Counted from the stretch's first letter, positions 12,186 through 25,200 are shown. The stretch is DNA of 64,000 nucleotides from Apostichopus japonicus (GCF_037975245.1 NC_092566.1:13879001-13943000), one strand, 5' to 3'. Notes: generated by a model not told the origin, from the sequence alone. Program-made: numbers and translations.

Positions 12186-13680
12186 TCAAATTTGCCATGT
12201 CTAAAGAAACCAGGCAGAAATATGTGCTACTGTTTGACTTCTGATTATAATTTACTTACGTCCTAATACCTCCAAACTTATGCTGTATGAAGCTGATATA
12301 AGTTACAGAAACGATGGAAACCGCAAGCTTCAGGGGACTCCGCCCTCTTGACCCACCGGAGGTCATATGTAGTCCTTGACCCCACGCCCCGAACCTATAT
12401 AGCTCGCTTGCATTCCCGGCAATGTGCCTCACAATATCGCTCTGATTTTAATGCCACCCCCTTCCCCGTGCCCCAATTCGAAATGTTTGGCGACGCCAAT
12501 GTAGAGTATGAACCTAATAGGACTGACGTCGTCACCAGTTGTTGGGGGAGGCTTGCAAGTGAAAAACAATCGTTGCTCACAAGCAGACGCCGGAATATGA
12601 CATAATGTTGTGTACACAGTCATCTGCATTCGTGAGCTCTAAACCGTAAAATGTTCTTATTTAAGTTCTTGTAGTTCCTTACATCTACATAAAAACAAAC
12701 CTCTCAAGATTCTTGAGTTGACAACATTTTTAATCATATTATATCGATTTCATGGCCTTTTGATTAACATTGCAATGAGCAGGTAACTATATAGGTAAGA
12801 TTGAAAGTGAGGTCATAGAAGTGAAGTCTGGGAAAAATCCGATGAGGTATACGAAAACTTAGTCTAAGGGCATGGATTAACGAGCCAAGTCACATGTCAA
12901 GTATTCAAGCGAACATAATTATCTCACAAATACCTCATGGTTGCTTTGGAAACCACCTTATGACATTTTTCTTACAACTATTGGATTGATGATTAAGTGC
13001 AAGGAAACATTCTTGACTTCGAGATGACAAGTCAGATAGCCTAGCCTACATAGGCCTACACTGTGCATGCATCGTTAGGCTACAGTGCTGCCGATGCTGC
13101 CTTACTTAATAAGACCTGTCTCGTTGCAGAAGGCTTAAATGTTCCAACATTACAGAAATGTAATAAAGTCAAATTGGAACAACGTACGGTAGAACGCATG
13201 CCGTTGAACTTGACACTTGTCTAAATGTTTCATGTGGACTGTAGGTTCAATGTAGGTTCATTGCCCTAGGCTAGTCCTATACTTACTGAGTTGGTGATAT
13301 CAAATCTTAGCTATGAGGTGACATAGGTGACTTGCATATCCTAAGATATCTTAGGGCCAAGTTAACCCAAAAAGTACTTCCTCTTTTTTAAGGAGATGGA
13401 TGGTTTGCTAATTGGCTCATTTTTCAATTCTTAATTTATCAAAAAGCATTCCAGTACTGAATCAGATTGGTTCCTGCAAACATGACGTCACACTTGAATT
13501 AGCATGGTTGTGGACTTGTAGTTTGTAGTATACCAGATCTGCATGTACATTTGCATGTTCATGTACAGTATTTTGATGTGAGAAGGAAGTTTTAAAATAT
13601 GAGAAATTGGTCCTTATAGGTACAGAAATAAGTGGGTTACTTTCTTGTCATTGAGGCGCGCGCACGATAACATACTTAAT
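12186..13680. other. No gene seen
   Basis: No exon-like segments recognised. The stretch 13040-13330 is enriched in AGGCCTA and CCTAGG palindromic words. Confidence 0.4.
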
Positions 13681-13681
13681 T

Positions 13682-14745
13682 CAGGCGCGGCGGAACGGAA
13701 AAATTATTGGGGGGGGGGGGCTAATGTGTGGAGACTATCTAAGCGGAGCGCCACCATCGGTTGGCGCGGAGCGTACAAGAAACTTTTGGGTTTTTTTCAA
13801 ACCCCCAGATGGCCGGAAACGGCACTTCCCGAGTGTTTTATGCTGCGAATACCTAGCCCTAAAATATGGGTTTCAAGCCTGCAATTTCTCAGATTGCACG
13901 TAAAAGTCTGTAAAAACATTGTAATTTGTATATTCGATGGTGTTATAAGAGAGTAGCTATTACTCGTAGTGTACTCGCAAAGACGTTTTTGAGTGTAGTG
14001 GCGGAACTAGGGGTATTGGTCAGGGGGGGAGCAAGAATGGTCTGTAGGGGCGCTTTCGACACTATCTAAGCGGAGCGCCACCACAGGTTGGCGCGGAGCG
14101 TACAGAAAATTTTTGAGTAAAGTTACTCCCTAGATTGCAGGAAATGACCCTTTCCGGGCCTTGCTAATTTGCAGATAAACGGAGAATAAATAGTTGTCGT
14201 CGCCATTTTGTAGGAAAATTACACCAACAGAATATGACAAATGTCAATAGGTATATGAGAGCGCAATAAAATAGTCAATAATCGCGAATAAGTTAAAAGT
14301 AGTGAAAAGCTGAAAAGGGCGCCAGCAGTCCATTTGAGTCCGTCAGGAGGGGGGGGGGGGATCCGCCCCCTGACTGTATATATGGACGCTCCGCCACTAA
14401 GTAAGGGGATGTTGGAGAACTGGCTGAAATGAGGCAAGTCATTGGCCTAAGACGAAGTTGTGTTACGCTTACCGGTACTCACACTCACTGCTTCCACTTT
14501 TCACGGGGCATGAAGACGCGGTTGGGGTGACAATGTGGTCTATAGCCAGGGGACGGGCCGAGGGACCAGAGTCCCCCAGCAATTACTAAAATTATTACAC
14601 CTATATAGTATACGTGTGCATCGGACAGATCGACAAGTATGCATTGAAAAATGGGCAGATGCACGTTTCGGAGCCTTGGTAAATATTGGGGGGGTTTATC
14701 ATGCATTTGCCCCATCAACTTTTTCATTGGGGGCTGAGGGGGCTG
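13682..14745 (+). mobile_element. Inner hAT-like repeat, copy 2 (interrupted, truncated)
   Basis: The left half (13682 to about 13998) and right half (about 14402-14745) match copy 1 closely. The right terminal inverted repeat is missing: similarity ends near the G run at 14728-14745, and the expected GCCGCCACTG end is absent. No 8-bp duplication matches the left flank (ACTTAATT). A separate element of about 404 bp sits between the halves. Confidence 0.75.
13996..14399. mobile_element. 404-bp insertion with inverted ends
   Basis: The ends TAGTGGCGGA and TCCGCCACTA are perfect 10-bp inverted repeats. The segment is absent from copy 1 at the same place. It carries its own version of a GC-rich block (near 14063-14102) also found at 2403-2442, 13735-13776 and 19453-19492, so it is a relative of the host family. 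The exact target duplication is ambiguous because AGT recurs on both sides. Confidence 0.65.
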
Positions 14746-14759
14746 TTAAATTGTAATAT

Positions 14760-15620
14760 TTACCTTTGGAAGAGTGTGGGTCTGTTCACTTAACAAGCAC
14801 TCTCTTCCAGCATTAGTCAAATTTTGTTTACTCAAAACTTAGACTTAACATATCCACACCCCTACGTACCCTCAGTCCCAAATCTTAAATGTGTCATTAG
14901 TTGTATAATTTGATCAAACTTATAGTACGATTGTAACTTGACATACGTAACTGAGGTATATCCTATAAAGGCCTATGTATAGCAGCCTAGGCTAGATCCA
15001 CCTTATGCTATAATCAGCAAGCATGTGTAAAACTACTGCTAGCCTAGGCTAGTTATACTTACAGAAGTCTTCTACCTCTCATCCCAGCCCAAGATAGGGG
15101 ATTTACATTAAGCATAACTAAACCATTCAAACTTAGTTATGGCCTAGGCCTAAGTTAATCTTAGGTTTGCTTAGCTAGCATCTTGAACTAAGTTGGCTAT
15201 CGTGTACCCTAAAATACTGCATTTGACTTCAGATTTCAAAGTAAGGATTAGCATAATTAGGCATAGGTGCACTACAACCTTTAGATAATCAGAGATTATC
15301 AGTAGAACGGTGGTTATGTACATAGAGGTAGGAGCCTACTTTGACTTGGAGGGCGGTAACTACTTGCTCGAAAAATATAACCAAAATTTTTCGCGCTTTC
15401 AACATGTTAATATGCATATCATATAGGCATCCATCGGTTATTTCATCAAATGCCAATAACATACAATTTTCCGTGTTATTGCCCTTCCATATTGGATTTC
15501 ATTTTTGGGGAAGTCGTTACAATAATAAAGATAATAATAATATAAGTTTAACCATTGAAAACAAAATGCAAATTATTATTCTTTCAGTAGGTGCCCGAAA
15601 AATTCAGTCTTACTCTGGCA
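14760..15620. other. No gene; rich in CCTAGG words
   Basis: No exons recognised. Clusters of CCTAGGC and AGGCCTA occur at about 14985-15170. The 105-codon frame at 15341-15658 (+) has no recognisable features. Confidence 0.4.
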
Positions 15621-16521
15621 TGGGGCACAGTTGCCTTTTAGTGCTAATTATAGGCTAGGTTAGACCTAGTCTAACTGCAACTCCGTGGATTTACCATCTT
15701 GTTTGCCATTTTCCTCGAGGATATGCTGTATGCAGCATACTGGTCAAGTATATCATGTTCCTATCACCTAGTCTAATCGTAACTAAAAATAAAAATATCA
15801 ATAAATATTTTCCATAAATACTGTGAAATACTGATTATGTCTACTGGGAAGGTTGTGGTAATAGCTACGCTTCTTTTTTGTGGGGGTTGAAGGGGTTATG
15901 GGTGGTGTACGCCCCACACCGTTTGTGTGATATCAATATTGACACTTGAAAGAAACGCCACATTATACGAGTCATGACCGTGAACGTTGATGATTTGGGC
16001 ACCTTGCCGAAAACATCCAGTCCATAATGTACGTGATAAGTTACATTGCTAATAGTATTTCAGGAGCTAAACGTACTTTGTTTCACCAATGAAAGAAGAA
16101 CATACAGGTCAACTGAGAATTGTGATGAAAATAAGTAAAATTCCCACATTACATATGTCTGGTGAGTCAATCTTTAATTAAAGCTGGGGTTGGGAAAGAG
16201 AATCGCGACAAAAATATGGCAATGAAAAAGAATTCAAATGCAAGTGGCAGAGTGGTTAGACGTGGTGTCGTGGTATTATAAACATACCAACTTAATTGAT
16301 AAAAATCATAAGATAACGTACCGTACATAGAGTCTGTCTTGTGATTTTGTCAAAGAGTGTCACACTGATTATAACCATCAGCTCCTTTTATACTAGCCTG
16401 AAAATTGGCGTAAGTTTACGCACATGAGTTACTGCTTCAAATAACACCGCCCCTGAGTTGCTGTCACCACTCTTCCGGACACCCAGGCCGGAAGCTCAGC
16501 TCCTCGAACAAAAGACCAGGG
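15621..16521 (+). repeat. Duplicated segment, copy A (carries empty insertion site)
   Basis: This segment is closely similar and in the same orientation as 18570-20991. At about 15908-15930 the sequence reads GTACGCCCCACACCGTTTGTG. The other copy has the 990-bp hAT-like element at this point, so copy A preserves an approximate pre-insertion site. The two copies diverge abruptly at 16521/20992. They could be a local segmental duplication or two copies of a longer dispersed repeat. Confidence 0.75.
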
Positions 16522-16725
16522 GCCTGTTTCACAAAGCACTAATTAGTCGCGTCTTAGTGGTCTTAAGACGCGTATTAGTGAATAGGACTTATAGTGCCGG
16601 TTTCACCATCACTAAGTCGCGTACAAGACTTAGTCCACTCTTTCAATAAGTAGCTTAACGGGACTTAGTCTACGTCCCGTATTGATGAGACTTAGGGACT
16701 GATCTTAGTGTATTTCTAGTCATAT
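16517..16725. repeat. Probable MITE-like sequence
   Basis: It starts GGGCCTGTTTCACAAAGC immediately after copy A diverges from copy B. It then contains several direct and inverted versions of CTTAGT and GTCGCGT. The pattern resembles palindrome-rich MITEs, but its right end is not defined. Confidence 0.35.
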
Positions 16726-18439
16726 GATCGAATTGGCGCCAATTTTAAACCTGCTAAGTCTGCACAAATTACACTATACACGAACGATATCAACTACAAC
16801 AATGGCCGTTCAGATTGCTCAGGAAATTCACAGCAAGCTGTAAACTAACTTTTACAATTTCTGTGTGAAAGTACTGTTTTTGAATTCCAAAACCATGATT
16901 ACCATTAACATTTAACCGAGTTTCATCTCACAAAAAGCTGTGTTTATTTGCCTTTATTCAAAATCACCTCAGTCAATATGATAAATATTGGGAAATTTAG
17001 AGAAACTATGTATTATTATTTAACATTATTTCACATCACATACTTTAAGAACCGGCATGTGCTTGGAATGTAACCACAACATACAGTTGATCAAGGGAAG
17101 AGGGGTTCAACTTATGCAATGAGTCGACAACCTTTGCGAGGATATAAGTACAAGTATACCAAAATGAATACAAACACAATAGTTTCCCAGGTAACCCTCA
17201 GGGTAAATATTTATATATTTACCATAAAGTTAAAGATGGATCAAAAGGACGAATACGCAAAACATAATTAATCACTAACATTCCACTAAATCTGCAGCCT
17301 TATATATATATTACATGAGAGTACTATGACAGATCACAATTCATGTATTTATTTGTTTTATCACAACATTCAGGTGATAATAATAATTAAAACAAATACA
17401 ATGAGTTGGGAAAGGTTGTGTTCTGAAAAACCTTCATGGCTTAACGAGCAGAGCACTCCCTGCTTAACTTTGAAAATATTCATAAATATATGTCTCCACA
17501 TTCAAAACCACCCATGGGCGTCAATCCTGGGGGGACACTTCCCCCCCCCCAATTTCGATGGGACGGGGACACACTATCAAATGTCCCCTCCCACACATTT
17601 GGAAAAAGAGTAGTGTCGTGGCTCTATTTGGTTAGGGCTTACACATATCTCAGAATTCATATCATCTAAGATTGGAAGTTTATGAAATTTATGCGCATGT
17701 ATGAGGTCCTGAAAATATAATTAAAGTGGTTTGTCTGGCCATCCTTGTTTCAAATTTCATAGAAATGTATTCTCGTAGACCTACCAAAACATTTAAACTG
17801 ACACATTCCCATTGGAAGTTTGTCACAGGTGGCATTACAAGTCATTGGTGGTTTAACATGCTGGCGTATGACGACTTTTGGCCAAATTTGCGCTAAGCTC
17901 ACTAAACTAACTCAAATCTGGACTGTGCCTAATTAGTTAGTTATTTAAACTATTAATAATGGCGTACGAGGAAATGCACCATTTTGTGTTATGACGGCAA
18001 GGCGAGAAACTCACAAACAGTCGCGGCGGATAGCTTCCTTCGCCTATATATGTCCGGGGACATTTTGGGACATCGTTCCTATAGGCCTATATCTGAGGCC
18101 CTGGGGTCATTCCTTGACCGACTTGGTGCAATAAAATGTGCCCATTACGAAGTAAATTTATTCACAGATTGTATTCTATCCTGAAACATAAGGCAAAATG
18201 GGGCTGGGGTTTCCAGTTCGCAGCATCATTTGTCAACTTGCACTGGGTTCTAATGTTCATGTCAATTGGAATCACTAATAAAAGAAATAATCCACAAAAA
18301 ATTAAGGCCGCATGAACTTTATTGCAGATTTCCTGAGTGACGAATTTGTAATTTTCTCCCGAAATCACGCAACTAGATGGATGCTATCCAGCCTGGCAAG
18401 TGCCACCTCCAGCGATCTAGCAGGTATTGAAATCTGAAA
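16726..18439. other. No gene seen
   Basis: No coding exons recognised. A stretch at 17515-17605 with G and C runs (starting GGGCGTCAATCCTGGGG) resembles transposon ends elsewhere in the window but has no visible partner end. Confidence 0.35.
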
Positions 18440-18490
18440 TTTTCTTGGTACGCTGCGCGCCAACTGATGGTGGCGCTCCGCTTAGATAGT
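18438..18490 (-). mobile_element. Short reversed fragment of the inner hAT-like repeat
   Basis: On the minus strand this carries the GC-rich block of the family (CTAAGCGGAGCGCCACCATC, then TTGGCGCGCAGCGTAC). Only about 50 bp are recognisable, and a C run follows at 18523-18535. Confidence 0.55.
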
Positions 18491-18679
18491 ACGTACGGCC
18501 GGAATACTCGAATAGATTACGCCCCCCCCCCCCCCACGTTCCACCTAACTATAGCACAGGCATATGAGTTGGGGCATAGTTGCCTTTTAGTGCTTCTATA
18601 GGCTAGGTTAGGACTAGCCTAACTGCGGGCCTAGGCTAGGCCTAACCTATCGCTTAGACCTGTGCTAGTTTAGTTTAGT

Positions 18680-19220
18680 AGAAAAAAAGGATCAGGAGGG
18701 ACACTTAAGTCCCCAACAAGGACCCTATAGAGAGAGGGAAAAAACCTGAAGACACAAACACTCAGACCCGATAACAATGCTTAAAGTGCGTGTCCAAAGC
18801 ATTCTTAAACCCATTGACACTACTTGCAAGTACAATTTTCTCAGGCAAACCATTCCACTCATTCACAACCCTATTAGAAAAAAAGTTATGCCGAATATTA
18901 ATCCTACTATGTGACTTTTGGAGTTTAAGACAATGACCTTTGGTACAACTACTGTTAGCAAACATGAAAAAGTCGGTAAAGGATAAATTGTCGAAACCAT
19001 ACACAATCTTGAAAACCTGGATCAAGTCCCCACGTAACCTCCTAAGCTCCAGTGTAGTGAGATTCAACAGTTGTAACCGCCTATAATAAGGAACACTCTT
19101 TAAGGAACTAATCATCCTAGTAGCCCTCCTCTGGACCTTTCAAGTACTTCCTTATCCTTAGCCAAATATGGATTCCAAGCCTGCACAGCATACTCCAGAT
19201 GAGGCCTAACCAACTGCTTA
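18680..19220 (-). pseudogene. LINE reverse-transcriptase C-terminal remnant
   Basis: On the minus strand, 18762-19115 encodes 117 residues typical of the C-terminal end of the ORF2 protein of non-LTR retrotransposons: LRRLRGDLIQVFKI, then KGHCLKL, FFSNRVVNEWNGLPEK and a final SVNGFKNALDTHF. Upstream in another frame (19135-19220) lies VRPHLEYAVQAWNPYL, the usual preceding motif, so there is a frameshift near 19135-19140. Endonuclease and RT catalytic regions are absent, as expected of a 5'-truncated dead copy. It is missing from the paralogous segment at 15621-16521. Confidence 0.85.
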
Positions 19221-19393
19221 TGTCAATTATATCATGTTCCTATAAACCTAGTCTCCATCGTAACTATATATATATAAATTTCCATAAAAACTGTTAAGTA
19301 CTTATTATGTCTACTGGGAAGATTGTGGTAATAGCTACGCTACTTTTTTGTGCGGGGAAAGGGGGATATATAGGGGAGGTGTTAGCCCCTACA

Positions 19394-20399
19394 CGCCACA
19401 CCAGGCGCGGCGGAACGGGAAAATTATTGGGGGGGGGGGCTAATGTGTGGAGACTATCTAAGCGGAGCGCCACCATCAGTTGGCGCGGAACGTACAAGAA
19501 AATTTTGGGTTTTTCAAACCCCCAGATGGCCGGAAACGGCACTTCCCGAGTGTGTTATGCTGCGAATACCTAACCCTACAATATGGGTCTCAAGCCTGCA
19601 ATTTCTCAGATTGCACGTAAAAATCTGTTAAAACATTGTAATTTGTATATTCGATGGTGTTTTAAGAGAGTACTCATAGTGTACTCGTAAGGCGTTTTTG
19701 AGTGTAGTAAATTACTACTTGCAGTTAAATGCAATAATTAAATAAATGTCATAAGAAAAAACTGAAAGCATTTCTTAATGTCAACAAATGGGTAATTCCA
19801 AAACCATGTGCAGTTGCCAACAAATTTCTATGAACCAAGCACTGTCACGAATGCATGTACCCTAAACAGTACAGGTGAAATGCTAATATTGTGTTTTTGT
19901 TATCACACTTAAGGCACTTTAGAAGGATATAACCTACGAAAGATACATCTCAAATTAGAAGGAAATGTCCCTGAAAGATATATCCATGGGAAATGTGCTA
20001 CCATTAGAAGGATATATCCTTCAGGGGATGTTGGAGAACTGGCTGAAATGAGGCAAGTCATTGGCCTAAGACGAAGTTGTGTTGCGCTAACCGGTACTCA
20101 CACTCACTGCTTCCACTTTTCACGGGGCGTGAAGACGCGGTTGGGGTGACAATATGGTCTATAGCCAGGGGACGGGCCGAGAGGCCCCCCAGCATTTACT
20201 AAAATTATTACACCTATATAGTATACGTGTGCATCGGACAGATCGACAAGTATGCATTGAAAAATGGGCAGATGCACGTTTCGGAGCCTTGGTAAATATT
20301 GGGGGGGCTTATCATGCATTTGCCCCCTCAACTTTTTCATTGAGGGGGATGAGCCCCTCCAAGCCCCCCCCCCCCGGTTCCGCCGCCACTGCGCCACAC
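19394..20399 (+). mobile_element. hAT-like element, copy 3, with 8-bp TSD
   Basis: The element runs 19402-20391 (990 bp), from CAGGCGCGGCGGAAC to GTTCCGCCGCCACTG. It is flanked by identical 8-bp copies of CGCCACAC (19394-19401 and 20392-20399), the hAT target-duplication length. A related segment without the element exists at about 15908-15930. Compared with copy 1 it has about 320 bp of unrelated DNA (about 19710-20027) at the junction between the left and right halves. No transposase is encoded. Confidence 0.88.
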
Positions 20400-20991
20400 C
20401 GTTTGTGTGATATCAATATATATTGACACGTCACATTATACGGGTCATGACCGTGAACGTTGATGATTTGGGTATATCTTGCCGAAAACATCCAGTCCAT
20501 AATGTACGTGATTATTTACATTGCTAATAGTATTTCAGGAGCTTAACATACTTTCACCAATGAAAGAAGAATATACAGGTCTTCTGAGAATTGTGATGAA
20601 AATAAGTAAAATTCCCACATTACATATGTCTGGTGGGTCAATCTTTAATTAAAGCTGGGGTTGGGAAAGAGAATCGCGACAAAAATATGGCAATGAAAAA
20701 GAATTCAAATGCAAGTGGCAGAGTGGTTAGACGTGGTGTCGTGGTATTATAAACATACCAACTTAATTGATAAAAATCATAAGATAACGTACCGTACATA
20801 GAGTCTGTCTTGTGATTTTGTCAAAGAGTGTCACACTGATTATAACCATCAGCTCCTTTTATACTAGCCTGAAAATTGGCGTAAGTTTACGCACATGAGT
20901 TACTGCTTCAAATAACACCGCCCTGAGTTGCTGTCACCACTCTTCCGGACACCCCGGCCGGAAGCTCAGTTCCTCGAACAAAAGGCCAGGT

Positions 20992-21618
20992 GCGCGATTG
21001 CTTACGTCATTGTCAACAACCTTAACGGGGCTTTCCCATCAAAGAACCGCAACATTAAGAGCCCGTACAAGCTTAAATTTTTTACAGTGTAACGAATAGC
21101 TTTCAAAAGTTAATGTAGTATGCAAGTTCAGATACAATATTTTGCTGTATTTTTAATTCTGCTGTTTGAACTTGGATTGCATAGGGTTCAAACTTTCTTA
21201 TTGGGCATGTGCAGTTAAAAGAAATAAATTCATATATATATATATTCACCCAAGTTTGACGACAAAATTGGATGTACACTAAAAAACACACGCAAATTTG
21301 TCAGTGTGCATTTATGACATCCCACTTGTAAACGTCAGGTTCGATTTTGGTACAAAACATGTCCACTTTACAAGTTGTTTTCTCGAAAACGATACATGGG
21401 GATTGAATGCAGATGCTTACAATATGCTCTTCTTTCATCAGCCAAGATAAGTTTTCCGGTGGACTATCCTTCTAGCCTGCTGTTTTTTGTGTGTGTTAAA
21501 CTCTGTATAGTAAACACACAGCCTTTGTCCCTTTCCTGTCAAAATTTCCCCCCAAAGGCTACACACTCTCTTTAATGTTAAATAACGATTTTGCCTTCTC
21601 GGCTCTCCACGATTCGCA
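20992..21618. other. No gene seen
   Basis: Unstructured AT-rich DNA with only short open frames. Confidence 0.4.
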
Positions 21619-22293
21619 TCAGGTCGTGTGTAAATAACAACACTTTCCAAACACATTTATTATCATTCATATTACGTCATATATAGATACGTCTCTATAT
21701 ACGAAGTATATTTTTTGTCCTATTACATTGCATCATTTTATGCCGGAAACCATTCGAAATATGGTATTTCTCCAAATGGAGGTGATTAATTTAAATGATA
21801 CAAAAGTGCCATTGGGTTCTTTTATTCATAGTTTAGATTGATAAATAACGGAGTGGAATATTGTTTTTGTAACCTAAAGTAACTCATATACACGAGGACC
21901 GCAGAAGGCATTGTCGCAAGGTGAGTGTTGTAGTGCGCATGGTCAGATTTTGCGTCAGGTCGCGTGTAAATAACAACACTTTCCAAACACATTTATTATC
22001 AGTCATTACGTCATATATAGGAACGTCTCTATATACTAAGTATATTTTTTTGTCCTATTACATTGCATCATTTTATGCCGGAAACCATTCGAAATATGGT
22101 ATTTCTCCAAATGGAGGTGATAAATGTAAATGATACAAAAGTGCCATATGGTTCTTTTATTCATAGTTTAGATTGATAAATAACGGAGAGGAATATATCT
22201 TTGTTTTTGTAACCTACAGTAACTCATACACGAGGACCGGAGAAGGCATTGTAGCAAGGTGAGTGTTGTAGTGCGCATGGGCAGATTTTGCGT
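21619..22293. repeat. Tandem duplication of 336 bp
   Basis: Two direct copies (about 21619-21954 and 21955-22293) share nearly all their sequence, from TCAGGTCG(T/C)GTGTAAATAAC to GTGCGCATGG(T/G)CAGATTTTGCGT. Differences are few substitutions and small indels, so the event is recent. No open frame spans them. Confidence 0.88.
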
Positions 22294-22299
22294 GGGTGT

Positions 22300-25200
22300 A
22301 ATATCTTCTGGGAGATAATCTAAAGTTCGATAGCGATATACACTTGGTCAAAGTGAGAGAAACGACAGCAACTACATATGCTCGTATTCCCTAGGTGAAT
22401 CCTTCTTACTGTCTTCCTATAAAATCACAATAATGAGGGTATAGGCATTCATCGCTTAATCCTCAGTTTATTTGGAAATAATTCCAATCGTCAAGTTAGA
22501 AGATGAAATTTCCTGCAAAAGGCAGCATTCCGATTCCTAATGTATAGTTGGTAGTTTGTTCTTTTGCATGCCTGAATATAATTTAGTACAATTATCTCAA
22601 AAACAAACAAAAAACTGAAGCGGGAAGAGAAAGAATCATGTTTGATTTTTCTACTGTTGATTTTGGTACACCTTCGGATATTATATTTCATTGTAAACTC
22701 GCAATTTTAAAAGACAGTTTTCTTCATATATCGAAGATAGAGTCGAAATTTAAAAAAAATAAATTAAACTTGTTCAATTTATGGTTTATCTCGTGTGATT
22801 AATACTGATTGCAAGAATGCATCGGTGGGCCGGAGATATTTACAGATATTAAAATTTAATGCATTTCATATATCCATATCCGTTGCAGAACTATGGCTGT
22901 GAAAACCAGCTAGTAATCATCACTGTGCCCTTCTTAATCCCTGGAAAATATTCTGCACAAGATAATGTACCATTGCAGCTATAATGTCACTTGCAATATA
23001 CCACATTATCATACTTTTTCGTAAGCTTCAATCATGGTACAGACCGTTCAAAACCAAAAAAGATAGCCAGAACGGTAAAAATAGAGGACTGTAGTTCTCT
23101 TGATGGGATTAACCAGCATAATACTATAACTCACTACACACTATAGCTCAACTTACTTTGGGGATATTGCGTACAGCACATGCAAAGCGAATGCACCTCC
23201 TCTAAATGTTTAGGAACTACTCACGACGGATAGACTCCCATTTTGTTTTATATGTTAACGACAATCTCTGACCTGTTTTTTTTACTGAATCTTGTATATT
23301 TATGTATAAACTTCCGCTTTTAATTCAAATTTGCTCAAAGTGGTATACCGTTAACTTTACGATAATCTGGCGTTTCAAATTTGTCTCTATATATAGCGGA
23401 TCCTAAACATCCAAATAAATTTTTACTTGTATATCAAAAACTTAACTGCAGATACACCGCAGATATACCCATGGATATCGCGTCTAAAATGTCTCCATGC
23501 CGTCCTTCTTTTTTTTACATGTTGCCATATAATTGCATGTCTACCGGGTTTTAAAGTTTTGATCTTGTATGACCTTTTGACATCTAATTAAAGTTTGAAA
23601 TCGTCCCACGTTAAACCGTTTAATCATTTAATCCGTAGGATGAAGATTACATAGGCTACACACATGACCTGCAAATCAACATATAAACCCACGTGATCAC
23701 TCACGGCTGCTTAACTTAATATTGCCTAAAGTACGACAAGGACTTATAAAACTGTCTTTTCGTCATTAAGACACAAAAGAATGCCGAATTTAGGAGAGTT
23801 TATTTTAAAGACTTCCATGATGACAAAGAAGTCATCTTCCACCAGCAAACGTTTAGTCCCACGACCCAACTATACTTCCAAGAGGTCCTTAGCCAGGACC
23901 TCCCCGGCTCCCTATCCCGAAGAATGATGAAAGCTAGCTTGGACGATGCATGGACGTCGGCAAGCTCCGAAAACTGTCGATTAAACTTTCCACGGCATTT
24001 CGGAAATTACGTGAACCACCGAAAATTTTAGGCGACCACATTTTGGGGCGCGCGCAATTGGTTTTGCGGACCGTCGTTTTACACTATCCTTTCAATGTAT
24101 TTAGTACATTGCTAAAACTGCCACGGCATCTGCTCTTTGAATCAACTTGTAACCTTTACAATTACTTCGCTGTTTTGTATATGAAAGGATATTCGATCTT
24201 GTGAAAAGGTTTCAGCTAGTGCAGCAAGCATATAGAACAATAAGCCATTCAGGTTAGTAGTTCATTTTCTAGGCAATCCTTTTTAAGTTAATTGCATGCT
24301 TTTGTTGTTCATTAAGCACGGTGCCTCTTTGCGATTCTTTCATTAATCAACCCTGCTCATAGCTTTACTTTGGCGAGTATATATACGTCCCTTTTAGTAA
24401 GCTTATATAATTTTTTAACAACGTGAACACTTTCATTCCGTGTTAATTAGTTTTGAAGTGCCATCTTTTGGCTTCATTCAAGGTAATCTAAAATTTTAAG
24501 ACGCAAATGACGTCATTTCACCTGTATAAGAAATGTCAAACCAAACGCGTAAGCTTCCATATTTTCACGATTATGAAAATTTCTTTTCAAAGCCGTGGTC
24601 GTTTAAAGTCGTGAAATCTTAAACGCCTTGATCGCCATTAGTTAGTAAATTCGGACTCAAGTTTTAGTTTCGTTAGCAGCGGCGTAGCAAGAGGTAACAT
24701 GGTTCGGTGCAGCAATGAAACTGGGAATCCCAAAGGAGGGTCCATATTCACTCCCAACCAGGGTTTGGGATTGGGTGAGCATTTGCTTTATATTTCGCAC
24801 ACAAACACTCAGATACATATGTTTGGCATTTTCGGGTTTTCCATGTTTAATAAAGTATTTTGTTTTCATGCCCGTTTTGGTCGGTATATCAGTAGAGAAC
24901 TTTAAGAACTGGACTGAACTGAACAGTATTTAAGATAAAGCCTAAGGAAATGAGTAAACCGTGTCCATTTTAATAAAACTATGGAGACTTTCAGTTTTAC
25001 CGTAAACATCCTCTCCTTAACTGCTGCATCTGAACTTAAACATGTTCTTAGAATGACAGAGATCCTGTGAAATCATAGGCCTACAGCAAATAAGTGACAA
25101 AAAATGGTAAGTTAATTATTCAAGACAACATTGTCAAATTTTATTTATATGTAAGGAACTCCACATATACTAACCAGTTTGAGTAGCACATGATAGCATT

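Larger units (their letters stand above)
18570..20991 (+). repeat. Duplicated segment, copy B (with insertions)
   Basis: Counterpart of 15621-16521. It is longer because it holds a LINE remnant (about 18650-19220) and a hAT-like element (19402-20391). Matching blocks are 18570-18625, 19225-19393 and 20400-20991. Confidence 0.75.

Noticed and set aside
16240-16285. GGCAGAGTGGTTAGACG, resembling a tRNA A box (also near 20710)
   Set aside because: No B box or acceptor pairing follows at tRNA spacing. It is part of the duplicated segment.
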